A stretch of DNA of 64,000 nucleotides from Rhizobium mayense (GTDB taxonomy: Bacteria; Pseudomonadota; Alphaproteobacteria; Rhizobiales; Rhizobiaceae), in assembly GCF_030272705.1 (NCBI RefSeq), contig NZ_JARFYM010000007.1:1-64000 (forward strand), in the 5' to 3' direction. The notes under the pieces were generated by a model that saw only the letters and a program-made list of their open reading frames with translations, was not told the origin of the DNA and ran no database searches. The translations under genes were made by a program, and so were the position numbers. This document shows, piece by piece, positions 17,554 to 25,530 of this stretch; the first letter of the stretch is position 1; every line of letters starts with the position of its first letter.

Positions 17554-19992
17554 CTACAACGAAACATCGACGACGACACGTCCGCAAAGGAAGTTGTCGC
17601 AGGTCGCTATGCGCAGTTTGTTCAGCCGCTTCTCCTCGATTCCAGGGAAGTGATGGCCGCACCTGCAGGCGGGCCGCCCGTCATGGCGGCGTTCCATCCA
17701 ATAGATCCGGTCAGGACGTCCTTCTCTGGCCGCGAACCTCCGGAACACCGCCAGCTCCTTGTCCGACGTTCCTTCGGGGGCAACAAAGGCGGTTCCGTCC
17801 AACAGAGCGCGCCGGAGATCGTTGACGGTGTTCCACGGCGTCTTGCTGCTTAGGATCGACTCCCAAGCGGCAGACCATGTTTCCTGCGGTATTCCACGTC
17901 CGAGGAGTTCCTGATCGAGGGCGCCAGCCATCGGTGCCCTGTCCGCGGCAAAGGCATCGGAAACTTCGCCGCCAAGCCACGCCTGCAGGACTTGATGCAT
18001 TTTGCCTGACTTTGCCGGATCTCCGATCACCAGCCGGGAGACAACGGCAACGACGCAATCGTCGAGACCCTCCTGACCTTCGTCCTGCGGCCTCGCGCCC
18101 CGTGCAAGTCCGAGCCACCGCTCGAGATAAGGGACGAGAAGGCGTTCGGCGTCCTCGGCCCGCGGGACGATCCGCGCGATCATGTCGAACAGCAGGCAGA
18201 GACCACTTCCGCGCGTCGGCCCGGCTGGAACGGCCTCCATCTTGGCAAACAACTGCGTAAAGGCGCGTTCGACGATCTTCTGCCTGATCCGCTGGCCCCC
18301 GCCTCCCGCGTTGGATGGCCGCGTCCCTCTCCTCTGGCCGCCGTCGATCTTTTCCTCGTCCTCGTCATCTCCGGCATCGTCGTTGTCGGCGGGCAGCGAA
18401 CCTGTAAGGCTCCTCACGAGAGCATCGATCAGGTCGTCCGGGCCGCGTGCGCCAGAACCGCTCCGCCAGGTTTCCCGCATGTCCAGCGCGCTCATCGTTC
18501 CGAACGCACCCTTGACGAAGGCGTGGGAAGCCGATGACCGCGTCTGCCGGCCACCACCTGTCCGCTCGGCGGCCGCAAGAAGAGCGCCGGGATCCTTGGC
18601 CACGAATTCGAGAATGATCCCCATGTCGCCGCTAGTGCCGAGCCCCGACACGTGGCGCCCGATCGATCTCACCAGCGGCCCCCGGCGGTTCATCGCGTCG
18701 AGGAAGCCGCGCAGGACCAGCCACCCACGGACTTCCTCGGCACCGCGCGAGTAGACGAGCTGCACCGAAGAGCCGAAGGAAAGAGGATCGACTCGATCCG
18801 GCACGGCAATGTCGAACTCCCCGTCTTCTCCGATCTCGACCCTGCCAATCACGCTGCGCCGCGCGCCAGAAGCGAGAACGGCATCCCATTCTCCGGCGGA
18901 TCCGGCTCCTCCGACAAGCCTGCCGGAGACCACCCCGCCGCTGTACTCGACGACCAGTGTGGCGCCGCCGCGCTGCGAAGGCTCGTTCTCTCCCGTGATG
19001 CTGACGTTGTAGACCGTTGCAGGAGACCAGCCGAAGAGGGGCGCCCGGTCATGGATTCGCGCGACAACCGCCTCGACGTTCGAACCAGACAGCGCTGGGG
19101 TGGTCGCGTTGGCGCTTCCTCCAACCACGAGGCGTCCGCGGGCGCATTCGATGTCGAAAAGCTTTGAGTGGAGCGACCTCTGGTCGCTGAAGGTGTCGGA
19201 ACGCACTGGCAAGACCACAAGGCCCTCGCCCGCAGCTGCCGCGAAATCGAAAACCGAGGGCGCGACAGCCGGAACCGCCACCGACACGTTATCGCATAGA
19301 ATGGATTCGCAGAGCAGCCGGACGCCGTGATGCCCCGAGAAGAATGGCGATACCACGGTAATGTGTTCGGCTCCTCCAAGATCCTCGGTCATTTCGGCGA
19401 TCTGCTCCGCAAGGGGGCGATCCATCGTGTGCAGAAGCCTCGAGGTCCCCTCGCCAGCGACGCCAGCCCCCTTCCTTGCGATATCGATGAAGGGCGCGAG
19501 GTCGGGAGTGGCCACGCATTCCAGCCGCCCGCCGGACAGCGTCGCGCGCATCATGGATTCGAGCATACCCGCCAGATCCGCGAAACAGACCGAATCCCTT
19601 CCGGGACTGAGATAGTCGAGGACTTCGTTGTTGTAGCCCCAGCCGCCGAAGGTCAGATTACCTGATCCAACCGTTGCACGGATGTTTCCGTCCTCGTCGG
19701 CCAGAAGTGCGATCTTCGGGTGGAAGACTCCTGTCCGGCATCTGACGGGCACGAGATCATAGTCGCGCCCGACCCCTACGGCACCGACATCGGCGAGCGA
19801 GGCCCGGTATCCCTCGATGTCGGAGATCACCGTGAAGTTCTTGTAGCTCTTGTAGACTGCGGAAAGCGGAATGGCCTCAAGGAAGGACAGGCTGAGCGAG
19901 TAGGTCGTGAAGAGGATCGAAGACCAGGCATTCGACGATATCAGGTCGCGAGGCGAGAAAGGCTGCAGTTGAAATCCCCCGATTGCAGACAA
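17554..19992 (-). CDS. Phospholipase-D-fold nuclease-like protein with C-terminal zinc ribbon
   Basis: The 812-residue product carries two HxK half-sites of the phospholipase D superfamily. The first is FHPKIALL with GSGNLTFGGWG (His91, Lys93, GSGN 109-112). The second is LHSKLFDIE with GGSANAT (His275, Lys277). Two half-sites in one chain can form a complete active site, as in PLD-type nucleases. The middle (about 500-620) is polar with an acidic DDAGDDEDEE tract. The last 50 residues hold a CRC plus CDNFLC set resembling a zinc ribbon. The frame opens with a TTG and no good ribosome-binding site, so the start is uncertain by a few codons. DUF6361 follows after 9 bases. This could supply the PLD activity that drmC gives elsewhere, but it is far larger than DrmC and is not at the drmC position. 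Confidence 0.8.
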   Translation of the reverse strand: MSAIGGFQLQPFSPRDLISSNAWSSILFTTYSLSLSFLEAIPLSAVYKSYKNFTVISDIEGYRASLADVGAVGVGRDYDLVPVRCRTGVFHPKIALLADEDGNIRATVGSGNLTFGGWGYNNEVLDYLSPGRDSVCFADLAGMLESMMRATLSGGRLECVATPDLAPFIDIARKGAGVAGEGTSRLLHTMDRPLAEQIAEMTEDLGGAEHITVVSPFFSGHHGVRLLCESILCDNVSVAVPAVAPSVFDFAAAAGEGLVVLPVRSDTFSDQRSLHSKLFDIECARGRLVVGGSANATTPALSGSNVEAVVARIHDRAPLFGWSPATVYNVSITGENEPSQRGGATLVVEYSGGVVSGRLVGGAGSAGEWDAVLASGARRSVIGRVEIGEDGEFDIAVPDRVDPLSFGSSVQLVYSRGAEEVRGWLVLRGFLDAMNRRGPLVRSIGRHVSGLGTSGDMGIILEFVAKDPGALLAAAERTGGGRQTRSSASHAFVKGAFGTMSALDMRETWRSGSGARGPDDLIDALVRSLTGSLPADNDDAGDDEDEEKIDGGQRRGTRPSNAGGGGQRIRQKIVERAFTQLFAKMEAVPAGPTRGSGLCLLFDMIARIVPRAEDAERLLVPYLERWLGLARGARPQDEGQEGLDDCVVAVVSRLVIGDPAKSGKMHQVLQAWLGGEVSDAFAADRAPMAGALDQELLGRGIPQETWSAAWESILSSKTPWNTVNDLRRALLDGTAFVAPEGTSDKELAVFRRFAAREGRPDRIYWMERRHDGRPACRCGHHFPGIEEKRLNKLRIATCDNFLCGRVVVDVSL

Positions 19993-20292
19993 GAAGATGT
20001 AGTCGAGAGTTGTATGGGGCGCAATCTGCGGCCTTATGGGTAGCTTCTGAAGTCATTCTTCAAGCAGCTCATTCCTTCCGACGCCGGCTCACGCCCGCTC
20101 TGCGCGGTGTATCCGTGGTAAAATCTGGCTTCAGGTATTCGAAGCGCGCCTCATCGACTGCGACCACTGGATCGATAGGGCGGGACCGGATACAAGATGA
20201 TTGGACTCAAAGTATAAGTGCCAGAATGACGACTGAGACCCGAGGGAAACCAGTTGAACAATTGATTCAGGACTTACATCGGGGAAATTTAT
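19993..20292. promoter_or_regulatory. Divergent intergenic region between the PLD and DGQHR genes
   Basis: These 300 bases separate two divergent transcription units, the minus-strand PLD/DUF6361/DUF2971/drm side and the plus-strand DGQHR pair, so promoters for both must be here. I see an A/T-richer right half (around 20205-20292) and a CGGGG just ahead of the DGQHR start. No clear operator palindrome or coding frame was found. Confidence 0.4.
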
Positions 20293-21309
20293 ATGGATTT
20301 TCAATATCTTGATGTGAAGCAGAAGGAGCATCGCTTCAAACTGCTTTCTATTCCCGCTGGTTTGCTGACGAAGATCTCCTACGCGTCAGTTCGGCGAAAG
20401 GACGATGAAGAGGGCGCTGTGCAGCGTATCCTCAACAATAGCCGTATCTCCGGCGTGAAAGATTTCGCGCTTAAGCTCGGCGATTTCCCGGCATCAATCG
20501 TGCTTAATTGGGTCGGACCGAAGCTCGCAACAGCGGGCGGGAAGGTAACTCTCGTTGATAATGCCAGAATGGCCCAGATCATTGACGGACAGCACCGGGT
20601 CGCTGGCTTAGCTGCGGCGATCGAAGAAGATCCAACGGTAGCTGGTTTTGAGATCCCGGTAGCGATGTACGAGGGGCTTGATACGTCAAATAGCGCCCGG
20701 ATCTTTATATCGATCAACACCGAGCAACGGCCGGCTCCGAAGAGCCTGGTGCTCGACCTCTATGGTGTGACGGCTTCCGATCTCATGGATCCTTCGGCGA
20801 TGCGAGCGAGCGATATTGTGTCCTTTCTTGGAGGCCCTGATCAACCATATGACGGTTGGATCAAGCTGCCAAATCAGGATAGAAAACGGGGTGGTGTTGC
20901 TCTCTCAACCGCAGTCAGCGCGGTCAAACCGCTTGTCGACGATAAAGGGCTATTGGATCAAATTGGCGCGAGTGAGCTTAAGATGCAGCAAGCTATTTTT
21001 AGCAATTATTTCTCAGCTCTCCAGCAAAGATACGGGAGCAACTGGCACGATCGATCCAATGTTTTCATCTATGCAGCAGGCTTCATCGGAGCGATTGAAT
21101 TCTTTCGGACCAAGCTTGTCGATTACTGCAAACATAAGGGATCGTTTGAGAAAAGCACGATCCATGACGCGATCGTGCTTGATGAGACGAGCCTAATCTT
21201 GCAGGAGAACGTTAAAGGATTGGGTGGAACCGAAGCTGCGAATGCGGTTAGGGACCAGCTTTCGCGCGCGTTTCGACCTGACGACCAGCCTCAGGGTTTC
21301 AGAATCTAA
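20293..21309 (+). CDS. DGQHR-domain protein (DndB-like)
   Basis: The 338-residue product contains the diagnostic motif IIDGQHRVAGL (Asp98-Arg102) followed by IFISINTEQRP and PKSLVLDLYG, which define the DGQHR domain found in DndB and relatives. DndB regulates DNA phosphorothioation genes; many other DGQHR proteins stand alone in mobile islands with unknown roles. No dndA/C/D/E gene is present here, so this is not a standard phosphorothioation locus. It is followed after 17 bases by a small helical protein gene, with which it likely forms an operon. The codons are richer in A/T at third positions than in the flanking drm genes, suggesting a separate origin. CGGGG lies 8 bases before the ATG. 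Confidence 0.8.
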   Translation: MDFQYLDVKQKEHRFKLLSIPAGLLTKISYASVRRKDDEEGAVQRILNNSRISGVKDFALKLGDFPASIVLNWVGPKLATAGGKVTLVDNARMAQIIDGQHRVAGLAAAIEEDPTVAGFEIPVAMYEGLDTSNSARIFISINTEQRPAPKSLVLDLYGVTASDLMDPSAMRASDIVSFLGGPDQPYDGWIKLPNQDRKRGGVALSTAVSAVKPLVDDKGLLDQIGASELKMQQAIFSNYFSALQQRYGSNWHDRSNVFIYAAGFIGAIEFFRTKLVDYCKHKGSFEKSTIHDAIVLDETSLILQENVKGLGGTEAANAVRDQLSRAFRPDDQPQGFRI

Positions 21310-21326
21310 AGCGGATGGCGTTGTAA

Positions 21327-22055
21327 ATGAGCGATGCCGCACGACTCGCAAAGATGAGATTCGCGGGGAAGGCCGCTGGTGCGCCGTACCCAAAATTCAG
21401 TCTCACCGGCATACATCGTGACGAGATCAGGGGAGAGCTGGCCAACGCAGCGGCAGAGTCTGCGTTCGCAGCTGCTGTCACGTATGTTGAAGCAATGGCC
21501 GGGATAAAGGCTGGGACGATCGCTTGGTCGGTCGTTCGCCTTTATTACACCTGCTACTACTGTTTGAAAGCGCTGGCCGTTCGGAATGGAGCGGTGCCTT
21601 TCAACTCTGGGAAGGAGGAGATGATCTATAACGCGATAGAAAACGCATTTTTAAAGGGCGGATCATCTAGCCACCACTGGAATTGGAGTGCGATGAGGAG
21701 GGTTCCTGCTCTAAAGTCGCTGTGGTTCTATTCCGAGGATTCCGAGAACGCCTACGCTGAGCTTAGATCTCACAGGGAGGACGTGAATTATCGACACGCT
21801 TTTCCAGATCCTGAATTCCACAACTGCCTAGCGTCTCATACAAGCGAGCTCGACAAACGGATCCGCGAATACCGCGACGACGCCGCTTTCTTCTACACCT
21901 ATCTTGCCGACCACCTTGCGCTCGCATACCCCACGAAAATGATCTTCCATTTGGAGCAGGAAATGCTCTCCAGCGGGTTTTCACTCGATTGCGATAAGAA
22001 AGCCCACCTTAAGGGCATGTGGAAGATGAAGGACCGCTGCCCGTTTGCCGGATAG
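21327..22055 (+). CDS. Hypothetical helical protein with HEPN-like features
   Basis: The 242-residue product is mostly alpha-helical. A WSVVRLYYTCYYCLKALAV stretch (about residues 69-87) resembles the first core helices of HEPN-type or AbiV-like proteins, and REDVNYRH (Arg150 to His157) fits the Rx4-6H pattern of HEPN ribonucleases. Both observations are suggestive, not proof, because the motif is short. It is translated 17 bases after the DGQHR gene and the pair is convergent with the AAA protease gene. A toxic effector paired with a DGQHR sensor would fit the defence setting, but this is inference. No homolog with known function comes to mind. Confidence 0.7.
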   Translation: MSDAARLAKMRFAGKAAGAPYPKFSLTGIHRDEIRGELANAAAESAFAAAVTYVEAMAGIKAGTIAWSVVRLYYTCYYCLKALAVRNGAVPFNSGKEEMIYNAIENAFLKGGSSSHHWNWSAMRRVPALKSLWFYSEDSENAYAELRSHREDVNYRHAFPDPEFHNCLASHTSELDKRIREYRDDAAFFYTYLADHLALAYPTKMIFHLEQEMLSSGFSLDCDKKAHLKGMWKMKDRCPFAG

Positions 22056-22200
22056 TCATCTGGTACCTTCTGAACATCGACCGTTCATTGAGACTTATTT
22101 AGATCTCGCGTAAATAGTTGAAACGCGAGACTCAGGCTCCAAGCCGAGAGGAACCAATGGTGGCGTGGGTTTTGATTGACCATCCGGTTGTGGATTGGAT

Positions 22201-24078
22201 CTATGCGGCCTTCGCCACCCCACTTCGCTCTATCCGCACGGTACCGTGCGCCATGACGTCCGACGCGACGGCAAGAATCCGCTCTCGTTCTCCTGTCATC
22301 ATTGAAAGCGCGCCTTCATACTGATCTCGAAGGATTTGCATTGCTTCGTCTTCCAAAGCTTGCGGCAAAGGACGATCTCCTACGTCCTTGGCAGCGGCGA
22401 TGAAGATCGGCGTGCTTCCCAGCCCATAGGACCCAACAAGCTTCCGCGCCAATGCGGTAGCGAATTCGATATCGCTGCCAATTGTTCCACCCGATCCCAG
22501 GGACCTGTCGCCGAAGACTGCCTGCTCTGCGGCCATGCCAGAGAGACTGATGGCTATCCGACTGAGCAGTGACTTCTCCGTTGGAACGTGATCAGGGACC
22601 AAGTCGTAGATCGTGCGTCCACCGAAAGACCCGTCCTCCTCCGGATCGAACCTTCGTCTTATCTCGATGGTAGCGCTCATCGAATGCTTGACAGCTAGTG
22701 ATGCGACAGCATGGCCGACCTCATGGACGGCGAACCGCAACTGCTGCTCGGCCGTATATTCAAGTGTTTCGGGAAGCTGTGCCGCCAGGTCGTGCAGCGT
22801 GAGCTCACGATCTTCCTTTCTTGCCGCGCGGCAGGCGTCTCTAACTAGACGCTCGATATCCGCCCCCGATCTCCCGTGCAGTTTGTCGGCAACATCCATC
22901 AAGGACTCGACTGAAAGCGTGTCGCCTGTGTGATAGCGCAGGATTTCGGCACGCGTGACTGTATCCGGAAGCGGGAGAGCGAAGTGATTGTCAATTCTTC
23001 CGGCACGCAGGATCGCAGGGTCTACCCATTGAGGATAGTTCGTAGCGGCGACCAAAATGACGCCATCTCCAAGATTTGACACCAGCGCCAGAAAGTCATC
23101 GATCACCACTTGCCAATACTGGTCCCCATGATGACCTGACGGTCGGGTCAGTCGCGTTCCAATAGCGTCGAACTCGTCGATGAAGAAGACGGCCCCCCTT
23201 CCATCTTTGACGCTGTTGAACGTCTTTCGCATCGCTGACAGCATGTCATCCAATGCCCCTGCCGATTGCCACTCGCCAATTGTCGCGGAAACCAGCCTCA
23301 TTCCAAGAGCCGTCGCAAGGGCGGCTGCAAAGAGCGTCTTCCCCGTACCGGGTGGTCCCGAGATCAAAACACCGGAGCGGGCAAGCTTCCAGTCCAGTGC
23401 CTTTCTTCGCCAGCGCTCAACATCTATGGCCAAATCCTTTGCCCATGGCTTGACCTCCGCGTAACCCGGTAGATCAAAGAGATTAGGCCCTGACGCTTCT
23501 ATCCGATCGATGTCATCAAGTTCTCGAATCCTAGACTCCGCCGTGATCGGCTTGAGTACGGCTGCGAGGATCACGTTGTGTGGGTGCCGTGCCAGTGATG
23601 TAGCGAACTCTTCGGAGAAAGGCGTCTTCTTCCACAAACGTCTGGCAGCGTTGATGTGCCCTGGCGTGGGCGGCTCAACCTGCAGCACGGCGGTAGCCGC
23701 GAAACGAACATCTCGTGGAACCTCCGCGATATCCTGCGCGATTAGGATGTCGAGGCCCTTCAAGTTATAGATCGAAATCGGCTTGTGCGGCGTGCCTTTA
23801 ATCCTTGGCGGGTTCGCGAGCCTTACGCGGATTTCCCTGCTGACCCAGCCTTCGGTCCAGCTTCCGTCGTCGCGCTTGACGTTCATAATGTCGAATGCGG
23901 CAGTTTCGTAGTCGGCTGTGTTGTAACCGCGTGGAACGACAAAGACTAGAAATCCGCGGAAGCCGAAACGCAAAGGTCCGGCCGACTTCGCTGCGCGCAA
24001 CAGGGCACAGCTCGCAAGGAATACGCCGGGTTCCTTCGAAACCGTTTTGAAGCGGGCCTTACTGTCAGCGAACTTCAT
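22201..24078 (-). CDS. FtsH-like AAA ATPase/M41 zinc protease without membrane segments
   Basis: The 625-residue product joins an AAA ATPase to an M41-type protease. Walker A is SGPPGTGKT near residue 240, Walker B FFIDEFDAIG near 300, and an arginine-containing AGRIDNHFALP segment follows. The zinc site is HEVGHA near residue 452, with a downstream acidic ligand candidate in SDIEFATALA near 575. Canonical FtsH has two N-terminal membrane helices and a pore motif; here the first 200 residues look soluble and unlike FtsH, so the protein is probably cytoplasmic. AGGGG lies 8 bases before the ATG. It is coupled to a small gene that ends one base upstream. The role is unknown; regulated proteolysis of a phage or toxin protein is a reasonable guess. 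Confidence 0.85.
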   Translation of the reverse strand: MKFADSKARFKTVSKEPGVFLASCALLRAAKSAGPLRFGFRGFLVFVVPRGYNTADYETAAFDIMNVKRDDGSWTEGWVSREIRVRLANPPRIKGTPHKPISIYNLKGLDILIAQDIAEVPRDVRFAATAVLQVEPPTPGHINAARRLWKKTPFSEEFATSLARHPHNVILAAVLKPITAESRIRELDDIDRIEASGPNLFDLPGYAEVKPWAKDLAIDVERWRRKALDWKLARSGVLISGPPGTGKTLFAAALATALGMRLVSATIGEWQSAGALDDMLSAMRKTFNSVKDGRGAVFFIDEFDAIGTRLTRPSGHHGDQYWQVVIDDFLALVSNLGDGVILVAATNYPQWVDPAILRAGRIDNHFALPLPDTVTRAEILRYHTGDTLSVESLMDVADKLHGRSGADIERLVRDACRAARKEDRELTLHDLAAQLPETLEYTAEQQLRFAVHEVGHAVASLAVKHSMSATIEIRRRFDPEEDGSFGGRTIYDLVPDHVPTEKSLLSRIAISLSGMAAEQAVFGDRSLGSGGTIGSDIEFATALARKLVGSYGLGSTPIFIAAAKDVGDRPLPQALEDEAMQILRDQYEGALSMMTGERERILAVASDVMAHGTVRIERSGVAKAA

Positions 24079-24079
24079 G

Positions 24080-24418
24080 TCAATGCCCCTTGATGTTCGA
24101 TCTAACCAGTCGGTACCAACGGTTCATCGATCGGCAGACGCCCAGTTCTTCATCCATCCAGAAAAGCTGGCTGGTCACGATTTCCTTGTCGTCCTCGAGC
24201 CGTGGATGCCCGCTCACGACACCAGACAGCGCATAGCAATACCCTCGGATGATCTTGGCGTGCTCCAGCAGTGGAGCGGCAGCGAGAGCCGAAGCGTCAA
24301 ACTCACAGCGATTTGCTTTCCGAATGTCCTCCAGCAGCCGCTCTGTGGCCGCGTTGTCTATCCATTGAAATTTGCTCAATCGGGTCCCCTCAATAAAATT
24401 GATTCGTTCGCAAATCAT
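24080..24418 (-). CDS. Small hypothetical protein upstream of the AAA/M41 protease
   Basis: The 112-residue product is not recognised. It is an acidic, soluble protein with segments WIDNAATERLLEDIRKANR and SQLFWMDEELGVCRSMNRWY. Its stop codon is one base from the ATG of the AAA/M41 gene, so the two are almost certainly translated from one message. It could be an adaptor, substrate or inhibitor of the protease; this is inferred only from the coupling. Codon use is A/T-richer than in the drm genes. Confidence 0.65.
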   Translation of the reverse strand: MICERINFIEGTRLSKFQWIDNAATERLLEDIRKANRCEFDASALAAAPLLEHAKIIRGYCYALSGVVSGHPRLEDDKEIVTSQLFWMDEELGVCRSMNRWYRLVRSNIKGH

Positions 24419-24540
24419 GACGACCTACTAATGTGCCTTGTCGAAGCACTTTTAGGCATTCCCAATGCCTTTTTGTGCCGCGTAACGGTACGTGTCAACT
24501 ATTATTTGCGTGGTGAAGAATTTGATGACACTCAATCCTT
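24419..24540. promoter_or_regulatory. Divergent promoter region of the protease unit and the XRE gene
   Basis: This 122-base A/T-rich stretch separates the minus-strand small gene/protease unit from the plus-strand XRE regulator gene. Divergent placement suggests that the XRE protein acts on this region. I see no long perfect palindrome, so no operator is named. Confidence 0.35.
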
Positions 24541-24852
24541 ATGAGACCGCCACCTCTACCGCCGTCGCGCCTTCTCGCAGCAGCGCGTTTTCTCCTTGGT
24601 CAGACCCAAGCCGAGGTGGGTACGGATTCCGGCCTGAGCACGAAGACCATCTTCAAAGCAGAGAATGGCAGGGCTGGATTCGGCAGCATTCAAACGCTGC
24701 TCGGCCACTACGCTGAGAGGGGGGTGGAGTTCCTACCCCCAGAGGGAAGCTCGGGTTGGGGGCTCAGGGTCGCATCCATCACCAAGAGCTATCAGGACGA
24801 ATACAAAGCCCGGCCGACTGAACCGACTACCGGAACTGGCGACGCGCAATAA
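24541..24852 (+). CDS. XRE-type helix-turn-helix regulator
   Basis: The 103-residue product has a helix-turn-helix of the XRE/Cro class near residues 10-55: ARFLLGQTQAEVGTDSGLS, then KTIFKAENGRAG, then a leucine-rich helix. The C-terminal HYAERGVEFLPPE segment is common in short XRE repressors of rhizobial islands. It is divergent from the AAA/M41 unit and is the last gene before the hairpin-rich stretch. It may repress one or both of these. No partner toxin gene is adjacent in the same strand. Confidence 0.8.
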   Translation: MRPPPLPPSRLLAAARFLLGQTQAEVGTDSGLSTKTIFKAENGRAGFGSIQTLLGHYAERGVEFLPPEGSSGWGLRVASITKSYQDEYKARPTEPTTGTGDAQ

Positions 24853-25310
24853 CCTGCGCCGAGGGTCAGCGAGGCGTCCCAGGTTGTTATCCCAGTGAGC
24901 AAGCTAAAGCCGGCTCGACCTTTGGTCGAGTATTGACGGGCTACGCCCGACATCTTCATTTATTCGATTGAATGCAAGTCAGTCCTCGACCTGCTATTTG
25001 GATAAGCGCTCGTCCTGCCTTGCATTCAAATAAAGCGGAATGCTGGCTCAGCCAGCATGCTTTTTTGTTCTTTCCCTTCAATCCAGCCTGCCATGACAGC
25101 GACTGATGTCAACGGCCCTAAAGGACCGTTCCCCCCTAAAGGGGTGACATCCGTCGCCTTACATGGCCTGCTTGACGTATCGGGACGGGGAACATCAGTT
25201 CCGCCTACGGCGGGTTCGATCCCCTCCGGGGGATCGAACAGGGAACTTGCTTCAGAACAGCAAATCGGCCAATCTGGTATCAGTAAAGTCCGGTAAGAAA
25301 TGTCTCACTC
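24853..25310. other. Gene-free, hairpin-rich stretch (possible structured RNA)
   Basis: No convincing gene is found here, but at least seven inverted repeats are. They include CTCGACC/GGTCGAG with a TTT loop (24914-24930), CGGGC-TAC-GCCCG (24937-24949), TTGAATGCAAG with its complement at 25019-25029, and a terminator-like hairpin at 25040-25066. A compound fold at 25099-25157 has a 13-bp outer stem with one mismatch, enclosing two hairpins with TAAA loops. CCGCC-TAC-GGCGG (25201-25213) abuts an 11-bp perfect stem with a UCCG tetraloop (25214-25239). The tight loops favour an RNA or recombination-site role. See findings. Confidence 0.55.
25040..25066 (+). terminator. Rho-independent terminator-like hairpin
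   Basis: The stem ATGCTGGC/GCCAGCAT (8 bp, loop TCA) is followed by GC and six T residues. It lies 190 bases after the XRE gene and could end the XRE message or a structured RNA that starts before it. It is the only hairpin of the cluster with a T tract. Confidence 0.7.
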
Positions 25311-25371
25311 TTAAATGAGCATCAGATTCCTAATCTGAGGGTCACGCGTTCGAATCGCGTCGGGATCACCA
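25311..25371 (+). other. 3' half of tRNA-Arg(CCT): likely island attachment site
   Basis: The sequence contains a complete anticodon arm (stem TCAGA/TCTGA, loop TTCCTAA, anticodon CCT), a T arm (ACGCG/CGCGT around TTCGAAT), a 3' acceptor strand CGGGATC, discriminator A and an encoded CCA at 25369-25371. The matching 5' acceptor strand GATCCCG is absent where it should be (near 25296), so this is a partial tRNA. Integrative elements that use tRNA genes duplicate the 3' end at the far boundary, so this is the expected right attachment site of an island lying to its left. Confidence 0.7.
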
Positions 25372-25530
25372 TTGATCGCTATACCTTTTTGAAAAGTGTT
25401 CAGTCCCCCTGGGAGTGCCAGGTTCGCCTAAAGATCGGCAGAGGGATTGGCGTTCGCTCGCGGACGTTGTAGGGCTTCGCTGAGACTGAGAGCTTGCCGG
25501 GCTGCCGGAAATGGAAATGGGACTGACGCA

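Noticed and set aside
24853..25310. A retron or CRISPR-like array
   Set aside because: No reverse transcriptase gene is near and the hairpins are all different in sequence and spacing, so they are not direct repeats.
25296..25371. A complete tRNA gene
   Set aside because: The 5' acceptor strand that should pair with CGGGATC is absent and the D arm lacks the conserved GG, so only a 3' fragment is present.
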